A stretch of DNA of 9,745 bases from Deltaproteobacteria bacterium (GTDB taxonomy: Bacteria > Desulfobacterota > GWC2-55-46 > DRQE01), in assembly GCA_016219165.1 (NCBI GenBank), contig JACRCB010000208.1, positions 1 through 9,745 on the forward strand. The letters are read 5' to 3'. The position numbers and the translations under genes were made by a program. Of this stretch, positions 1-6,768 are shown piece after piece (the first letter of the stretch is position 1; every line of letters starts with the position of its first letter). The notes under the pieces were generated by a model. That model saw only the letters and a list, made by a program, of their open reading frames with translations. It was not told where the DNA came from and made no database searches.

Positions 1-560
1 AACTGAGCCAAGACACTGTCGAGGTTTTTACAGTTGCCGTAGTACTGAGGGGGGTCCACGCACGGATCCTTTGTCCCCAACTCAGCTATATACCCGCTTG
101 AGGGATACTCAATAATATCACCAATAGAGCCGTCACACCACACCATCCTGTGCACCACCCTTGTATAATAGCCATAAAAATTGTTCGTGTATGTGCGATA
201 CGGACCGCCGCCATAAGGATTCCACGTGCCGCACGCAATCACATCACCCGACCACCGGTTAGGGTCGGTGTTGTAGAAAAGCGCGTCCGCATAAAATTCA
301 TATGTCATGCTCCGCCACATGGCTCCATTGCATCTTCTCACAACCCTGTAACCACCCGCCGCCTCTTCAATCCAGTTCATGCAGCCGGACGGAGAAGGGT
401 GCGAGGCGAAAAAACTCTCAACATCCGAATATGTGTAGGCTAAGACTGTTCGGGGATTTATAAGAATGACGAGGAAAAGGAAAAGAACGAGAAAAGAACG
501 AGAAAAGAAAACCCCGCGCTTAGATGCTACAAGAGAGGTTCCGAAGTCTAACCTTTGCAT
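1..560 (-). CDS. Secreted Cys/aromatic-rich protein of unknown function, 3' end outside window
   Basis: An open frame runs on the minus strand from ATG (560-558) to the window edge without a stop, giving 186 codons; the C-terminus is missing. The first 41 residues look like a Sec signal peptide: a long basic n-region (K14, R15, R21), a hydrophobic core at about residues 23-34 (FLVLFLFLVILI), and a likely cleavage site after TVLA (residue 41). The visible mature part is rich in Tyr, Trp, Asn and Gly and has six Cys (C60, C77, C110, C142, C167, C177), which suggests an exported, possibly disulfide-bonded protein. The start is supported by an AAGGAAG-type ribosome binding site and by a near-consensus promoter at 596-624. 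I do not recognise the family; a large surface or repeat protein is possible but unproven. It diverges from the deoB cluster. Confidence 0.72.
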   Translation of the reverse strand, partial: MQRLDFGTSLVASKRGVFFSRSFLVLFLFLVILINPRTVLAYTYSDVESFFASHPSPSGCMNWIEEAAGGYRVVRRCNGAMWRSMTYEFYADALFYNTDPNRWSGDVIACGTWNPYGGGPYRTYTNNFYGYYTRVVHRMVWCDGSIGDIIEYPSSGYIAELGTKDPCVDPPQYYGNCKNLDSVLAQ

Positions 561-564
561 AGCG

Positions 565-572
565 GCTTCCTT
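565..572 (-). promoter_or_regulatory. Ribosome binding site of the secreted-protein gene
   Basis: Read on the minus strand this is AAAAGGAAGC, with the AGGAAG core about 6 bases before the ATG at 560. It fixes the start of a gene that has no other nearby in-frame ATG upstream of the signal peptide. Confidence 0.6.
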
Positions 573-595
573 TTGGAGAGGTTAAAATCGGGCAA

Positions 596-624
596 ATTGT
601 AACATATATAACTTAGTATGTCAA
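596..624 (-). promoter_or_regulatory. Sigma70-type promoter for the minus-strand secreted-protein gene
   Basis: On the minus strand a consensus -35 box TTGACA (624-619) is followed by exactly 17 bases and a -10 box TACAAT (601-596, one mismatch to TATAAT). The surroundings are AT-rich. Transcription would start near 589 and leave a leader of about 30 bases before the ATG at 560, with the ribosome binding site inside it. Confidence 0.72.
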
Positions 625-773
625 GAATAATTTACCCGAATGGGTAGGATATTAGTAACCCATTGAAAAGGCGTGCTTTCCCTTTAAAAGTTTCTGGAAA
701 GTGAGAGAACCTTTTTACACCGGGATGCTCTGCTGGACAAGGCGAGCAATGACAATGAAGAACTACCTTGCCG

Positions 774-803
774 GAGCGAACCAGTCTTTAGACTGGTTCG
801 CTC
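774..803. repeat. Perfect 13-bp inverted repeat / hairpin upstream of deoB
   Basis: GAGCGAACCAGTC (774-786) is the exact reverse complement of GACTGGTTCGCTC (791-803), with a 4-base TTTA loop. It is followed on the plus strand by AAAAGTTTTCCCCC, so only a short T-run lies 5-9 bases after the stem. A second short outer pairing, GCCGG (770-774) with CCGGC (816-820), overlaps its first base. It could be a terminator, a leader attenuator of the deoB operon or an operator; the weak T-tract makes a simple intrinsic terminator uncertain. Confidence 0.75.
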
Positions 804-878
804 AAAAGTTTTCCCCCGGCTTCCTGCAGGGAACTACCCACTTGCCAAGCCCTTCATTTGCTGATAGATTTTCCTATT

Positions 879-2069
879 ATGGTGAAAGAAGCAAAGAGGG
901 TAGTATTGATTGTGATAGACAGCCTCGGCATCGGGGAACTCCCGGACGCCCATCTGTATAAAGACGAGGGCAGTCACACGATAGATAACACGGCAAAGGC
1001 GGTCGGGGGGCTTGAGTTAAAGAACCTCTCTTCGATGGGGCTCGGCCTCATCGAGGGTGTAAATTCCGTAAAGAGGGTGAAGAACCCCCTTGCCTCTTAC
1101 GGAAGGATGATGGAAGTAAGCCCCGGAAAGGATACGACCACGGGGCACTGGGAGTTGTCCGGTGTTATAATCAGGCGGCCGTTTGCCACATTCCCCGAAG
1201 GTTTCCCCGCTGAGATTATGGAGGCCTTCAGGGTAAAGACGGGCCGCGAGGGGCTCTGGGGAAAACCCGCCTCAGGCACCGAAATAATAGAAAGGCTCGG
1301 AGAGGAGCACATAAGGACGCGTAAACCCATCGTATACACGTCCGCGGACAGTGTTTTTCAGATAGCCGCCCATGAGGACGTAATGCCCGTAGAGGAACTC
1401 TACAGGGTCTGCAGGGTGGCGAGGGAATTTATCTCGCGGTATAATGTTGCGAGGGTCATAGCGAGACCCTTTGCGGGCAGCCCCGGCTCGTTTGTGAGGA
1501 CGGTAAGACGGAGGGATTTTTCGATTGAACCTCCCGGAGAAACCCTTCTTGACAGGCTCAGGAACGAAGGTATTGCGGTTGTCGGCATCGGGAAGGTCGG
1601 AGATATATTCAGCCACAGGGGGTTTTCCGAAGAGGTTCACGCAAAGGACAATTCGGAGGTCATGGACAGGGTGGATGATGCGGTAAGGGCAAAGAGAAGG
1701 GGGCTCATATTCGCAAACCTCGTTGACTTCGACATGCTTTACGGCCACCGTAACGACGCGCCGGGGTATGCAAAGGCCCTCGAAGAGGCGGACAGGAGGA
1801 TAGGGCAGACGATGAGACTGCTTAAAGGCTCTGACATGCTCGTCTTAACCGCGGACCACGGGTGCGACCCGACAACCCCCTCGACAGACCATTCGAGAGA
1901 ATACGTGCCTTTGCTGGTCTGGGGAGGCAGCATTAGAAACGGCGTGAATCTCGGCACGAGAAAGAGTTTTTCCGACGTCGGGCAGACAGTCGCGGAATTC
2001 TTCGGATGCGGAAGCCTTAAAAACGGGACTTCTTTCCTCAGTCTGGTTCTACCGCCGGGAAAGGGCTGA
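879..2069 (+). CDS. deoB: Phosphopentomutase
   Basis: This cytosolic Mn-dependent enzyme interconverts (deoxy)ribose 1-phosphate and 5-phosphate, linking nucleoside catabolism to pentose metabolism. It belongs to the alkaline phosphatase superfamily. From the ATG at 879 it is 396 aa, the usual family length. Visible signatures: metal-binding D14 in VIDSLGIGELPDA; the phospho-Thr segment GKDTTTGHWE (84-92, likely T86); KPASGTEII (129-137); YTSADSVFQIAAHE (153-166); VDFDMLYGH with D285 and H290; and TADHGCDPTTPSTDH with D326, H327 and H338. These match the known metal ligands with a one-residue offset. A TTG at 858 would add seven residues with no better ribosome binding site, so I prefer ATG 879; neither start has a clear Shine-Dalgarno. 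It is first in the plus-strand cluster and ends 6 bases before the next gene. Confidence 0.95.
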   Translation: MVKEAKRVVLIVIDSLGIGELPDAHLYKDEGSHTIDNTAKAVGGLELKNLSSMGLGLIEGVNSVKRVKNPLASYGRMMEVSPGKDTTTGHWELSGVIIRRPFATFPEGFPAEIMEAFRVKTGREGLWGKPASGTEIIERLGEEHIRTRKPIVYTSADSVFQIAAHEDVMPVEELYRVCRVAREFISRYNVARVIARPFAGSPGSFVRTVRRRDFSIEPPGETLLDRLRNEGIAVVGIGKVGDIFSHRGFSEEVHAKDNSEVMDRVDDAVRAKRRGLIFANLVDFDMLYGHRNDAPGYAKALEEADRRIGQTMRLLKGSDMLVLTADHGCDPTTPSTDHSREYVPLLVWGGSIRNGVNLGTRKSFSDVGQTVAEFFGCGSLKNGTSFLSLVLPPGKG

Positions 2070-2075
2070 AGGTTC

Positions 2076-2933
2076 ATGAAGGAAGGGGAGGCAGGGTTGG
2101 ATTCGGCCAGAAACATAGACAGCGAACTTAAGAACAGGTTTAAGTTTGCGGCCGGGCTTACAGGGGTCGTCTTTCTCGCGGAACTTGCGGGCGGCTACGC
2201 CACAAACAGCCTTGCGCTCATCTCCGATGCCATGCATGTCTTCATGGACCTCCTGGCGCTTTGCTTGAGTTTCTTTGCCATTTACGTATCCGCCCTTGCG
2301 CCTACCGGCAAGAGGACGTACGGGCTTCACAGGGTGGAGGTGTTCGCCTCTTTTATAAACGGCGTAACGCTGGTTATCGTCTCTCTTTTTATATTTTACG
2401 CGGCATATTCGAGGTTCTTGAACCCCCCGGAGGTGGGCAGCCTCGGGATGCTCGCGATAGCCGCCGTGGGGCTTGTTGCGAACATCGTCGTTGCCCTCTG
2501 GCTCAGGGCCTTTGCGAGGGCGGACTTGAATGTAAAGAGCGCTTTCTTCCATGTAATATGGGATGCGGTCGCTTCCGCCGGGGTGATTCTGGCCGCGGTC
2601 ATCATATACTTCAGTAAACTATACGTCTTCGACCCGCTTTTAAGCGCTGGAATAGCCGTGATGGTACTTTACGGTTCATCGAGGATAGTCCTCGATTCAT
2701 CCCATATACTCCTTGAGGGCGTGCCCAAGGACATAGACCTGACGAGGGTGGTGAACGATATGACTGGTATCGAGGGGGTGGAGGGGGTTCACAGCCTCCA
2801 TATCTGGAGCATATGCCACAACATAAACGCATTGAGCGCGCATCTCGATATAGACGTACGCTCCACCGGCAGGTCGGCCGAGATATTGAAAAAAGTAAAC
2901 GAAGGACTTGCCGAAAGGCACCATATCTTCTAG
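2076..2933 (+). CDS. Cation diffusion facilitator (CzcD/ZnT-type) metal efflux transporter, interrupted near the C-terminus by TAG
   Basis: This inner-membrane antiporter would export Zn2+ or similar divalent metals in exchange for protons. The 285 aa before the stop hold the CDF membrane domain. TM2 carries H54xxxD58 (in SDAMHVFMD) and TM5 carries H159xxxD163 (in HVIWDAV), the paired His/Asp site typical of Zn-transporting members. A cytoplasmic domain follows, with VHSLHIWS (238-245) and NALSAHLDID (251-260). The frame stops with TAG (2931-2933) after HHIF, but the next 24 codons read TTIQVEWPGC and on to a TAA, which looks like the normal CDF C-terminus. The loss is only about 25 residues, so the membrane domain could still fold. 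ATG 2076 has only a weak GAAGG before it; an in-frame TTG at 2097 has a stronger AAGGGGAGG (2083-2091) and may be the real start. It is tightly coupled to deoB. Confidence 0.88.
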   Translation: MKEGEAGLDSARNIDSELKNRFKFAAGLTGVVFLAELAGGYATNSLALISDAMHVFMDLLALCLSFFAIYVSALAPTGKRTYGLHRVEVFASFINGVTLVIVSLFIFYAAYSRFLNPPEVGSLGMLAIAAVGLVANIVVALWLRAFARADLNVKSAFFHVIWDAVASAGVILAAVIIYFSKLYVFDPLLSAGIAVMVLYGSSRIVLDSSHILLEGVPKDIDLTRVVNDMTGIEGVEGVHSLHIWSICHNINALSAHLDIDVRSTGRSAEILKKVNEGLAERHHIF

Positions 2934-3008
2934 ACTACCATCCAGGTGGAATGGCCCGGATGCGCGGAGAACGGCACACTCAGGAGCATGGTCCACAGGG
3001 AGCATTAA
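2934..3008 (+). pseudogene. Detached C-terminal segment of the CDF transporter, in frame after the TAG
   Basis: Reading on from the TAG without a shift gives 24 codons, TTIQVEWPGCAENG through MVHREH, and then TAA (3006-3008). The H-x-x-x-(stop)-TTIQVE arrangement matches the C-terminal strand of CzcD-like proteins as I recall them, where the residue before TTIQ is commonly His. With readthrough the protein would be 310 aa, a normal CDF length. No ribosome binding site or start codon suggests separate translation. Confidence 0.7.
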
Positions 3009-3050
3009 TCCCGGGTTAAAGCGGCCTGCCGGGAGTTGAAACCAATATGC

Positions 3051-3056
3051 GGAGGA
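3051..3056 (+). promoter_or_regulatory. Ribosome binding site deciding the Lon-like protease start
   Basis: GGAGGA lies three bases before the ATG at 3060. This favours that ATG over the in-frame TTG at 3036, because MAKVKPLSSSEL is also how proteins of this family usually begin. Confidence 0.65.
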
Positions 3057-3059
3057 ACT

Positions 3060-5492
3060 ATGGCAAAGGTTAAGCCCCTCAGTTCTTCGGAACTTTTCTG
3101 GAGGTGCGACGAGAAATGTTTCCCGTTTTCCTCGACGGACGAGATTTCCATGACCATGCCCGAGGTCATAGGGCAGGAAAGGGCCCTCAGGTCCATGGAC
3201 TTCGGGTTGGGGGTGGGCGATGACGGCTACAATATCTACGTCCTGGGCGAGGGAGGCACGGGGAAGTCATCCATTGTAAAGGCGCGCCTCAGCGATAAGG
3301 CAAGGGATGGGAAGATACCGGACGATTGGTGTTATGTCTATAATTTTTCGGACCCGGACAGGCCCGGGGCCTTAAGCCTGCCTCCCGGCATGGGTTCCGC
3401 CATAAAAGCGGACATGGAGGAACTCGTAGAGGCGCTTAAAAGGGACATACCGAGGGTGTTCGAGAGCAAGGATTACGAAAGGCACCGCGACGAGATACTC
3501 GAGGGGCAGAACGAGAGGACAAAGACGATTTTCCACAGGATGGAGCAGAAGGCCGCCGAGAGGGGCTTTATACTGAAGAAGACCGTAAGCGGGGTCACGG
3601 TCGTTCCGTCAAGGGACGGGAAACCCATGGGCCAGCAGGACTACGAGGGGCTTGCGAGGGATAAGAAGGCGAAGGTAGACGAAGATTCGAAGTTCCTTCA
3701 GGATAAACTGGGCGATGCCGTAAGAGAGGCTAAAAGTGTAGAGAGGGAGACAAAGGAGAGGATAGAGGCGTTAGACCGGGAGGTCGCCCAGTATGTCGTT
3801 AACCCGCTCGTGAACGAACTCCTCGATAAATACAGGGACCTCGAAAAAATCGTAGGTTATCTCGAAAGCGTAAGGAATGACATACTCGCGAACATCGACG
3901 ACTTCAGACCCCGCGAAGAAGCGCCCCTTCCCTTCGGCATAAAGATACCGAGGGCGGAACCCGCCTTTGAGCGTTTCACGGTAAACCTCCTCGTATCCCA
4001 CAAGGAGACAAACGGCGCGCCCGTTGTGGTGGAGACTAACCCCACGTATTATAACCTCTTCGGCAGGGTGGAGCACAGTCTGCAGAATCGGGTGGCAATG
4101 ACCGATTTTACGATGATAAAGGCAGGGAGCGTTCACAGCGCGAACGGCGGCTACCTCGTCGTGAACGCCCTCGACCTGTTAAAAAATATCTTTGTCTACG
4201 ACACGCTTAAAAGGATGATAAACACAAAAGAGGCGCGGATAGAGGACGTATGGGAGCAGTACAGGCTCGTATCCACAACGACCCTCAGGCCCGAGCCCAT
4301 ACCGGTTGACATAAAGGTCGTCCTCATAGGGGAGCCTTTCCTCTATTATCTCCTCTACAACCTCGACTTCGAGTACAGGAAGTTTTTCAAGGTCAAGGCG
4401 GACTTTGACAGCGTGATACCGAGGACGGATGAGAATGTGTTTAGATACGCCCATTTTGTAGCCGCAAGGTGCAAGGAGAAGGGGCTTAAACCTTTTGACA
4501 GGAGCGGGGTGGCGAGGCTGGTCGAGCACGGGGCGAGGTTGGCCTCCGACAGGGAGAAACTCTCTTCGAGGTTCGGCGTAATCGAGGACCTTATCGTAGA
4601 GGCGGGTTACTGGGCCGGGGTGGATAAAAGCCCTGTTGTCTCGGACGCGCATGTGGAGAGGGCGATAAAGGAGGCCATCTACAGGAACTCAAAGATAGAG
4701 GAGAAACTGAGGGAGTTCATAAAAGAGGATACGATAATGGTCTCAACCGAAGGCCATGCCGCCGGCCAGGTAAACGGCATCGCGGTATTGGACCTCGGCG
4801 ATTACGCCTTCGGGAAACCGTCGAGGATAACCGCGAGGACGTTTACCGGGGACGAGGGGCTTGTGAGTATCGAGAGGGAGGTGAAGATGAGCGGGAAGAT
4901 ACACAACAAGTCCCAGATGATCCTCTCAAGTTTCCTCGGAGAGAGGTTTGCGAGGGAATTCCCCCTTACGCTTTCCGCCTCGATATGCTTCGAGCAGCTC
5001 TACGAGGAGATAGAGGGCGACAGCGCTACCTGCACCGAGGTCTACGCCGTCCTTTCGAGCCTCTCAGGCGCGGCGATAAACCAGGGCATAGCCGTAACAG
5101 GCTCGATGAACCAGAAAGGGGAGGTTCAGCCCGTGGGGGGCATAAACGAAAAGATAGAGGGGTTTTTCGATGTCTGTGTCGCAAAGGGGCTTACGGGCGG
5201 CCAGGGCGTTGTAATGCCCAGGAGGAACGTAAAAAACCTCATGCTCAAAAAAGAGGTGGTCGAGGCGGTGGAAAAAGCCATGTTCGCTATATATCCCATA
5301 GAGATGGTGGATGAGGGCCTTGAAATACTGACTCAAACTCCGGTGGGCGAGAGGGATGCGGGCGGCAAGTTCCCGGAGGGGACGGTAAATTATCTTGTGG
5401 AAAAAAGGCTGTTGGAACTCTCAAAGGGTTTTAAGGAGTTCGGCCGCAAAAAAGCGGGGGGAAAGGAATCTGCCGAGGACAAAGGGAGATGA
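3060..5492 (+). CDS. Lon-related ATP-dependent protease (AAA_32 plus Lon C-terminal protease domain)
   Basis: This is a large cytosolic AAA+ serine protease of the Lon-related family often annotated simply as ATP-binding or Lon-related protein, distinct from classical LonA. From ATG 3060 it is 810 aa. The N-terminal ATPase part has Walker A GEGGTGKS (63-70). A long charged, probably coiled-coil insertion spans roughly residues 115-270. It continues with KAGSVHSANGGYLVVNALDLL (about 354-374), where a Walker B Asp might be expected but Asn is present, and KVVLIGEPFLYYLLYNLDFEYRKFFKVKADFD (about 419-450). The C-terminal Lon protease domain has the catalytic Ser in EGDSATCTE (S655) and the catalytic Lys in GGINEKIEGF (K698), so it should be active. 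Substrates are unknown. The tail after about residue 780 is Lys/Glu-rich. It starts 51 bases after the CDF gene's final TAA and ends 7 bases before queE, implying cotranscription. Confidence 0.92.
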   Translation: MAKVKPLSSSELFWRCDEKCFPFSSTDEISMTMPEVIGQERALRSMDFGLGVGDDGYNIYVLGEGGTGKSSIVKARLSDKARDGKIPDDWCYVYNFSDPDRPGALSLPPGMGSAIKADMEELVEALKRDIPRVFESKDYERHRDEILEGQNERTKTIFHRMEQKAAERGFILKKTVSGVTVVPSRDGKPMGQQDYEGLARDKKAKVDEDSKFLQDKLGDAVREAKSVERETKERIEALDREVAQYVVNPLVNELLDKYRDLEKIVGYLESVRNDILANIDDFRPREEAPLPFGIKIPRAEPAFERFTVNLLVSHKETNGAPVVVETNPTYYNLFGRVEHSLQNRVAMTDFTMIKAGSVHSANGGYLVVNALDLLKNIFVYDTLKRMINTKEARIEDVWEQYRLVSTTTLRPEPIPVDIKVVLIGEPFLYYLLYNLDFEYRKFFKVKADFDSVIPRTDENVFRYAHFVAARCKEKGLKPFDRSGVARLVEHGARLASDREKLSSRFGVIEDLIVEAGYWAGVDKSPVVSDAHVERAIKEAIYRNSKIEEKLREFIKEDTIMVSTEGHAAGQVNGIAVLDLGDYAFGKPSRITARTFTGDEGLVSIEREVKMSGKIHNKSQMILSSFLGERFAREFPLTLSASICFEQLYEEIEGDSATCTEVYAVLSSLSGAAINQGIAVTGSMNQKGEVQPVGGINEKIEGFFDVCVAKGLTGGQGVVMPRRNVKNLMLKKEVVEAVEKAMFAIYPIEMVDEGLEILTQTPVGERDAGGKFPEGTVNYLVEKRLLELSKGFKEFGRKKAGGKESAEDKGR

Positions 5493-5499
5493 CCGGATT

Positions 5500-6141
5500 A
5501 TGATTGTAAGCGAAATATTCTTGAGCATACAGGGGGAGTCGACGTATGCGGGGTTGCCGTGCATTTTCGTCAGGCTTGCGGGGTGTAACTTGAGTTGCAC
5601 ATGGTGCGATACCGATTATGCGAGGGAAACAGATAAGGGTTTTGAACTTAGCATTGATGAGGTCTTTAAAGAGACGAGAAAGTTTAAGACCCGGCTCATT
5701 GAGTTGACCGGGGGAGAGCCGCTGCTGCAGCCTGACGCCAAATCCCTCGCGCACAGGCTCATCGACGAAGGCTATACCGTTCTCATAGAGACGAACGGAA
5801 GCATAGACCTCAAGGGATTGGACGATAGGATTGTAAAGGTCGTCGACGTAAAGTGCCCATCGAGCGGACACGGCGGCTCGTTTCTAATGGACAACCTCGA
5901 TTCCATAACCGGCAAGGATGAAGTGAAGTTCGTCATAGGCGATATAGGGGATTACGAGTATGCAAAGAGGTTCATGGATGAGAACATAAAAGACCTCACA
6001 ACCAATGTCCTCTTTGCCCCGGTAACGCCCAGCCTTCCTCCTGCAACCCTCGCTGAATGGATACTGAAAGACGGCATTAGGGTGAGGTTGCAACCGCGGC
6101 TGCACCATTACATCTGGGAGGAAGATGAGAAAGGGAGGTAG
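5500..6141 (+). CDS. queE: 7-carboxy-7-deazaguanine synthase (radical SAM)
   Basis: This enzyme converts 6-carboxytetrahydropterin to 7-carboxy-7-deazaguanine, the ring-contraction step towards preQ0 and queuosine in tRNA. The 213-aa protein begins MIVSEIFLSIQGESTYAG, the typical QueE N-terminus. It has the iron-sulfur motif C29xxxC33xxC36 (CNLSCTWCDTDYA), the SAM-binding TGGEPLLQ (70-77), IETNGS (96-101), DVKCPSSG (116-123), DEVKFVI (140-146), and the C-terminal RLHHYIW close to the family's QLHKYIW. A purine-rich AAGGGAG (5481-5487) precedes the ATG by about 12 bases and overlaps the end of the protease gene. An upstream in-frame extension to a GTG at 5395 lies within the protease gene and is unlikely. 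The stop is TAG, and the next gene starts in the same frame 18 bases later. No queC, queD or queF lies in the window. Confidence 0.95.
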   Translation: MIVSEIFLSIQGESTYAGLPCIFVRLAGCNLSCTWCDTDYARETDKGFELSIDEVFKETRKFKTRLIELTGGEPLLQPDAKSLAHRLIDEGYTVLIETNGSIDLKGLDDRIVKVVDVKCPSSGHGGSFLMDNLDSITGKDEVKFVIGDIGDYEYAKRFMDENIKDLTTNVLFAPVTPSLPPATLAEWILKDGIRVRLQPRLHHYIWEEDEKGR

Positions 6142-6159
6142 TCCTTCCCCGCGACCGTT

Positions 6160-6768
6160 ATGAGGCCCCTTCTCTTCCTCGCGCTCTTCCTTTACATAAC
6201 AGGTTTCATTGGCATTATCGCTTTCCACGTCTCAAGGAAGAGGCGTCTCGAAATATCCTCGTCCGCATTAATCCTCACAGGGCTTTTTTCCCATACCGCC
6301 GCAATCGCAATCCGCACTTACGGAACCGGCCGCCTCCCCGTTGCAAACGTCGGAGAGACTCTTCTCTTTTACAGTTGGGCGGCCGCATTGATATCCGCAA
6401 TAGTCATACTCCGCTACGGGGAAAGGTTTACGGAACTCATAACGATGCCGCTCGTTTGTTTGGCCCTTTTTTTATCCCTCGGAGGCATGCCCGAGCCCGG
6501 ACCGCTTCCGCTTATACTCAGGACGTACTGGTTTGAAGCGCACGTCATCACTTCTTTCGCCGCATATGCCCTCTTTACCCTCGCCTTTTCAGGGGCCGTT
6601 CTCTATATCGGGGGCGGGAGGAGGTTATACTGGCAGGGTAAGGAGATAAGCGACTTTCAGGACATTGCCGTAAGGGGGGTTTTATGGGGGTTTTTCTTTT
6701 TCTCGGCCTCCATGTTCGCTGGGGCCGTGTGGGGTTATCTTGCATGGGGAAGTTACTGGCTCTGGTAA
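6160..6768 (+). CDS. ccsA: CcsA/ResC-like cytochrome c assembly protein, truncated by an in-frame TAA
   Basis: CcsA-type proteins are multi-TM partners of CcsB/ResB in System II cytochrome c maturation; they carry heme across the membrane and present it in a tryptophan-rich WWD loop. The 202 aa before the stop contain several hydrophobic helices, a TM His (H45 in GLFSHTAAIAIR), NVGETLLFYSW (63-73), and the conserved His H128 in YWFEAHVITSFAAYALFTLAF. The protein reaches the WWD motif as AWGSYWLW and then hits TAA (6766-6768), where the family has Asp of WDPKE. Sequence after the stop continues the family pattern (see the next entry), so this copy is probably non-functional as read. The ATG at 6160 has no close ribosome binding site; a GGGAGG at about 6133-6138 is too far, so translation may depend on coupling to queE. 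No ccsB/resB or hemA lies nearby. Confidence 0.78.
   Translation: MRPLLFLALFLYITGFIGIIAFHVSRKRRLEISSSALILTGLFSHTAAIAIRTYGTGRLPVANVGETLLFYSWAAALISAIVILRYGERFTELITMPLVCLALFLSLGGMPEPGPLPLILRTYWFEAHVITSFAAYALFTLAFSGAVLYIGGGRRLYWQGKEISDFQDIAVRGVLWGFFFFSASMFAGAVWGYLAWGSYWLW

Larger units (their letters stand above)
561..878. other. Intergenic region between divergent transcription units
   Basis: There is no convincing gene here. The region holds the minus-strand promoter (596-624), a short palindrome TACCC-GAAT-GGGTA (633-646) with a further ACCCA at 658-662 that could be an operator, a weak imperfect dyad around 676-701, and a perfect 13-bp hairpin (774-803). I could not find a clear plus-strand promoter for deoB. 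An open frame at 701-961 extends into deoB out of frame and does not look like protein. Confidence 0.6.

Noticed and set aside
150..443. Plus-strand open frame of 97 codons
   Set aside because: It is the in-phase complement of the minus-strand secreted-protein gene, which has a signal peptide, ribosome binding site and promoter. The plus-strand product has no recognisable features.
774..803. tRNA gene or fragment
   Set aside because: The GGTTCG string resembles a T-loop, but there is no acceptor stem, anticodon arm or CCA end; the sequence is a simple perfect hairpin.
701..961. Plus-strand open frame of 86 codons upstream of deoB
   Set aside because: It spans the hairpin and runs out of frame into the start of deoB, with no ribosome binding site or protein-like pattern.
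1272..1748. Long minus-strand open frame inside deoB, like others inside the CDF, protease and queE genes
   Set aside because: These are complements of strongly conserved coding sequence, with no family pattern of their own.
2931..2933. Pyrrolysine coding at the CDF TAG
   Set aside because: TAG ends queE and the methyltransferase (the latter backed by an adjacent TAA), a metal transporter is not a known pyrrolysine protein, and no pyl genes are in the window. I kept only the broader readthrough/nonsense question.
3368..3900. Odd long charged insertion in the Lon-like protease as a possible fusion
   Set aside because: A long coiled-coil-like insertion after Walker A is, as I recall, usual in this Lon-related family, so I do not treat it as a novel fusion.
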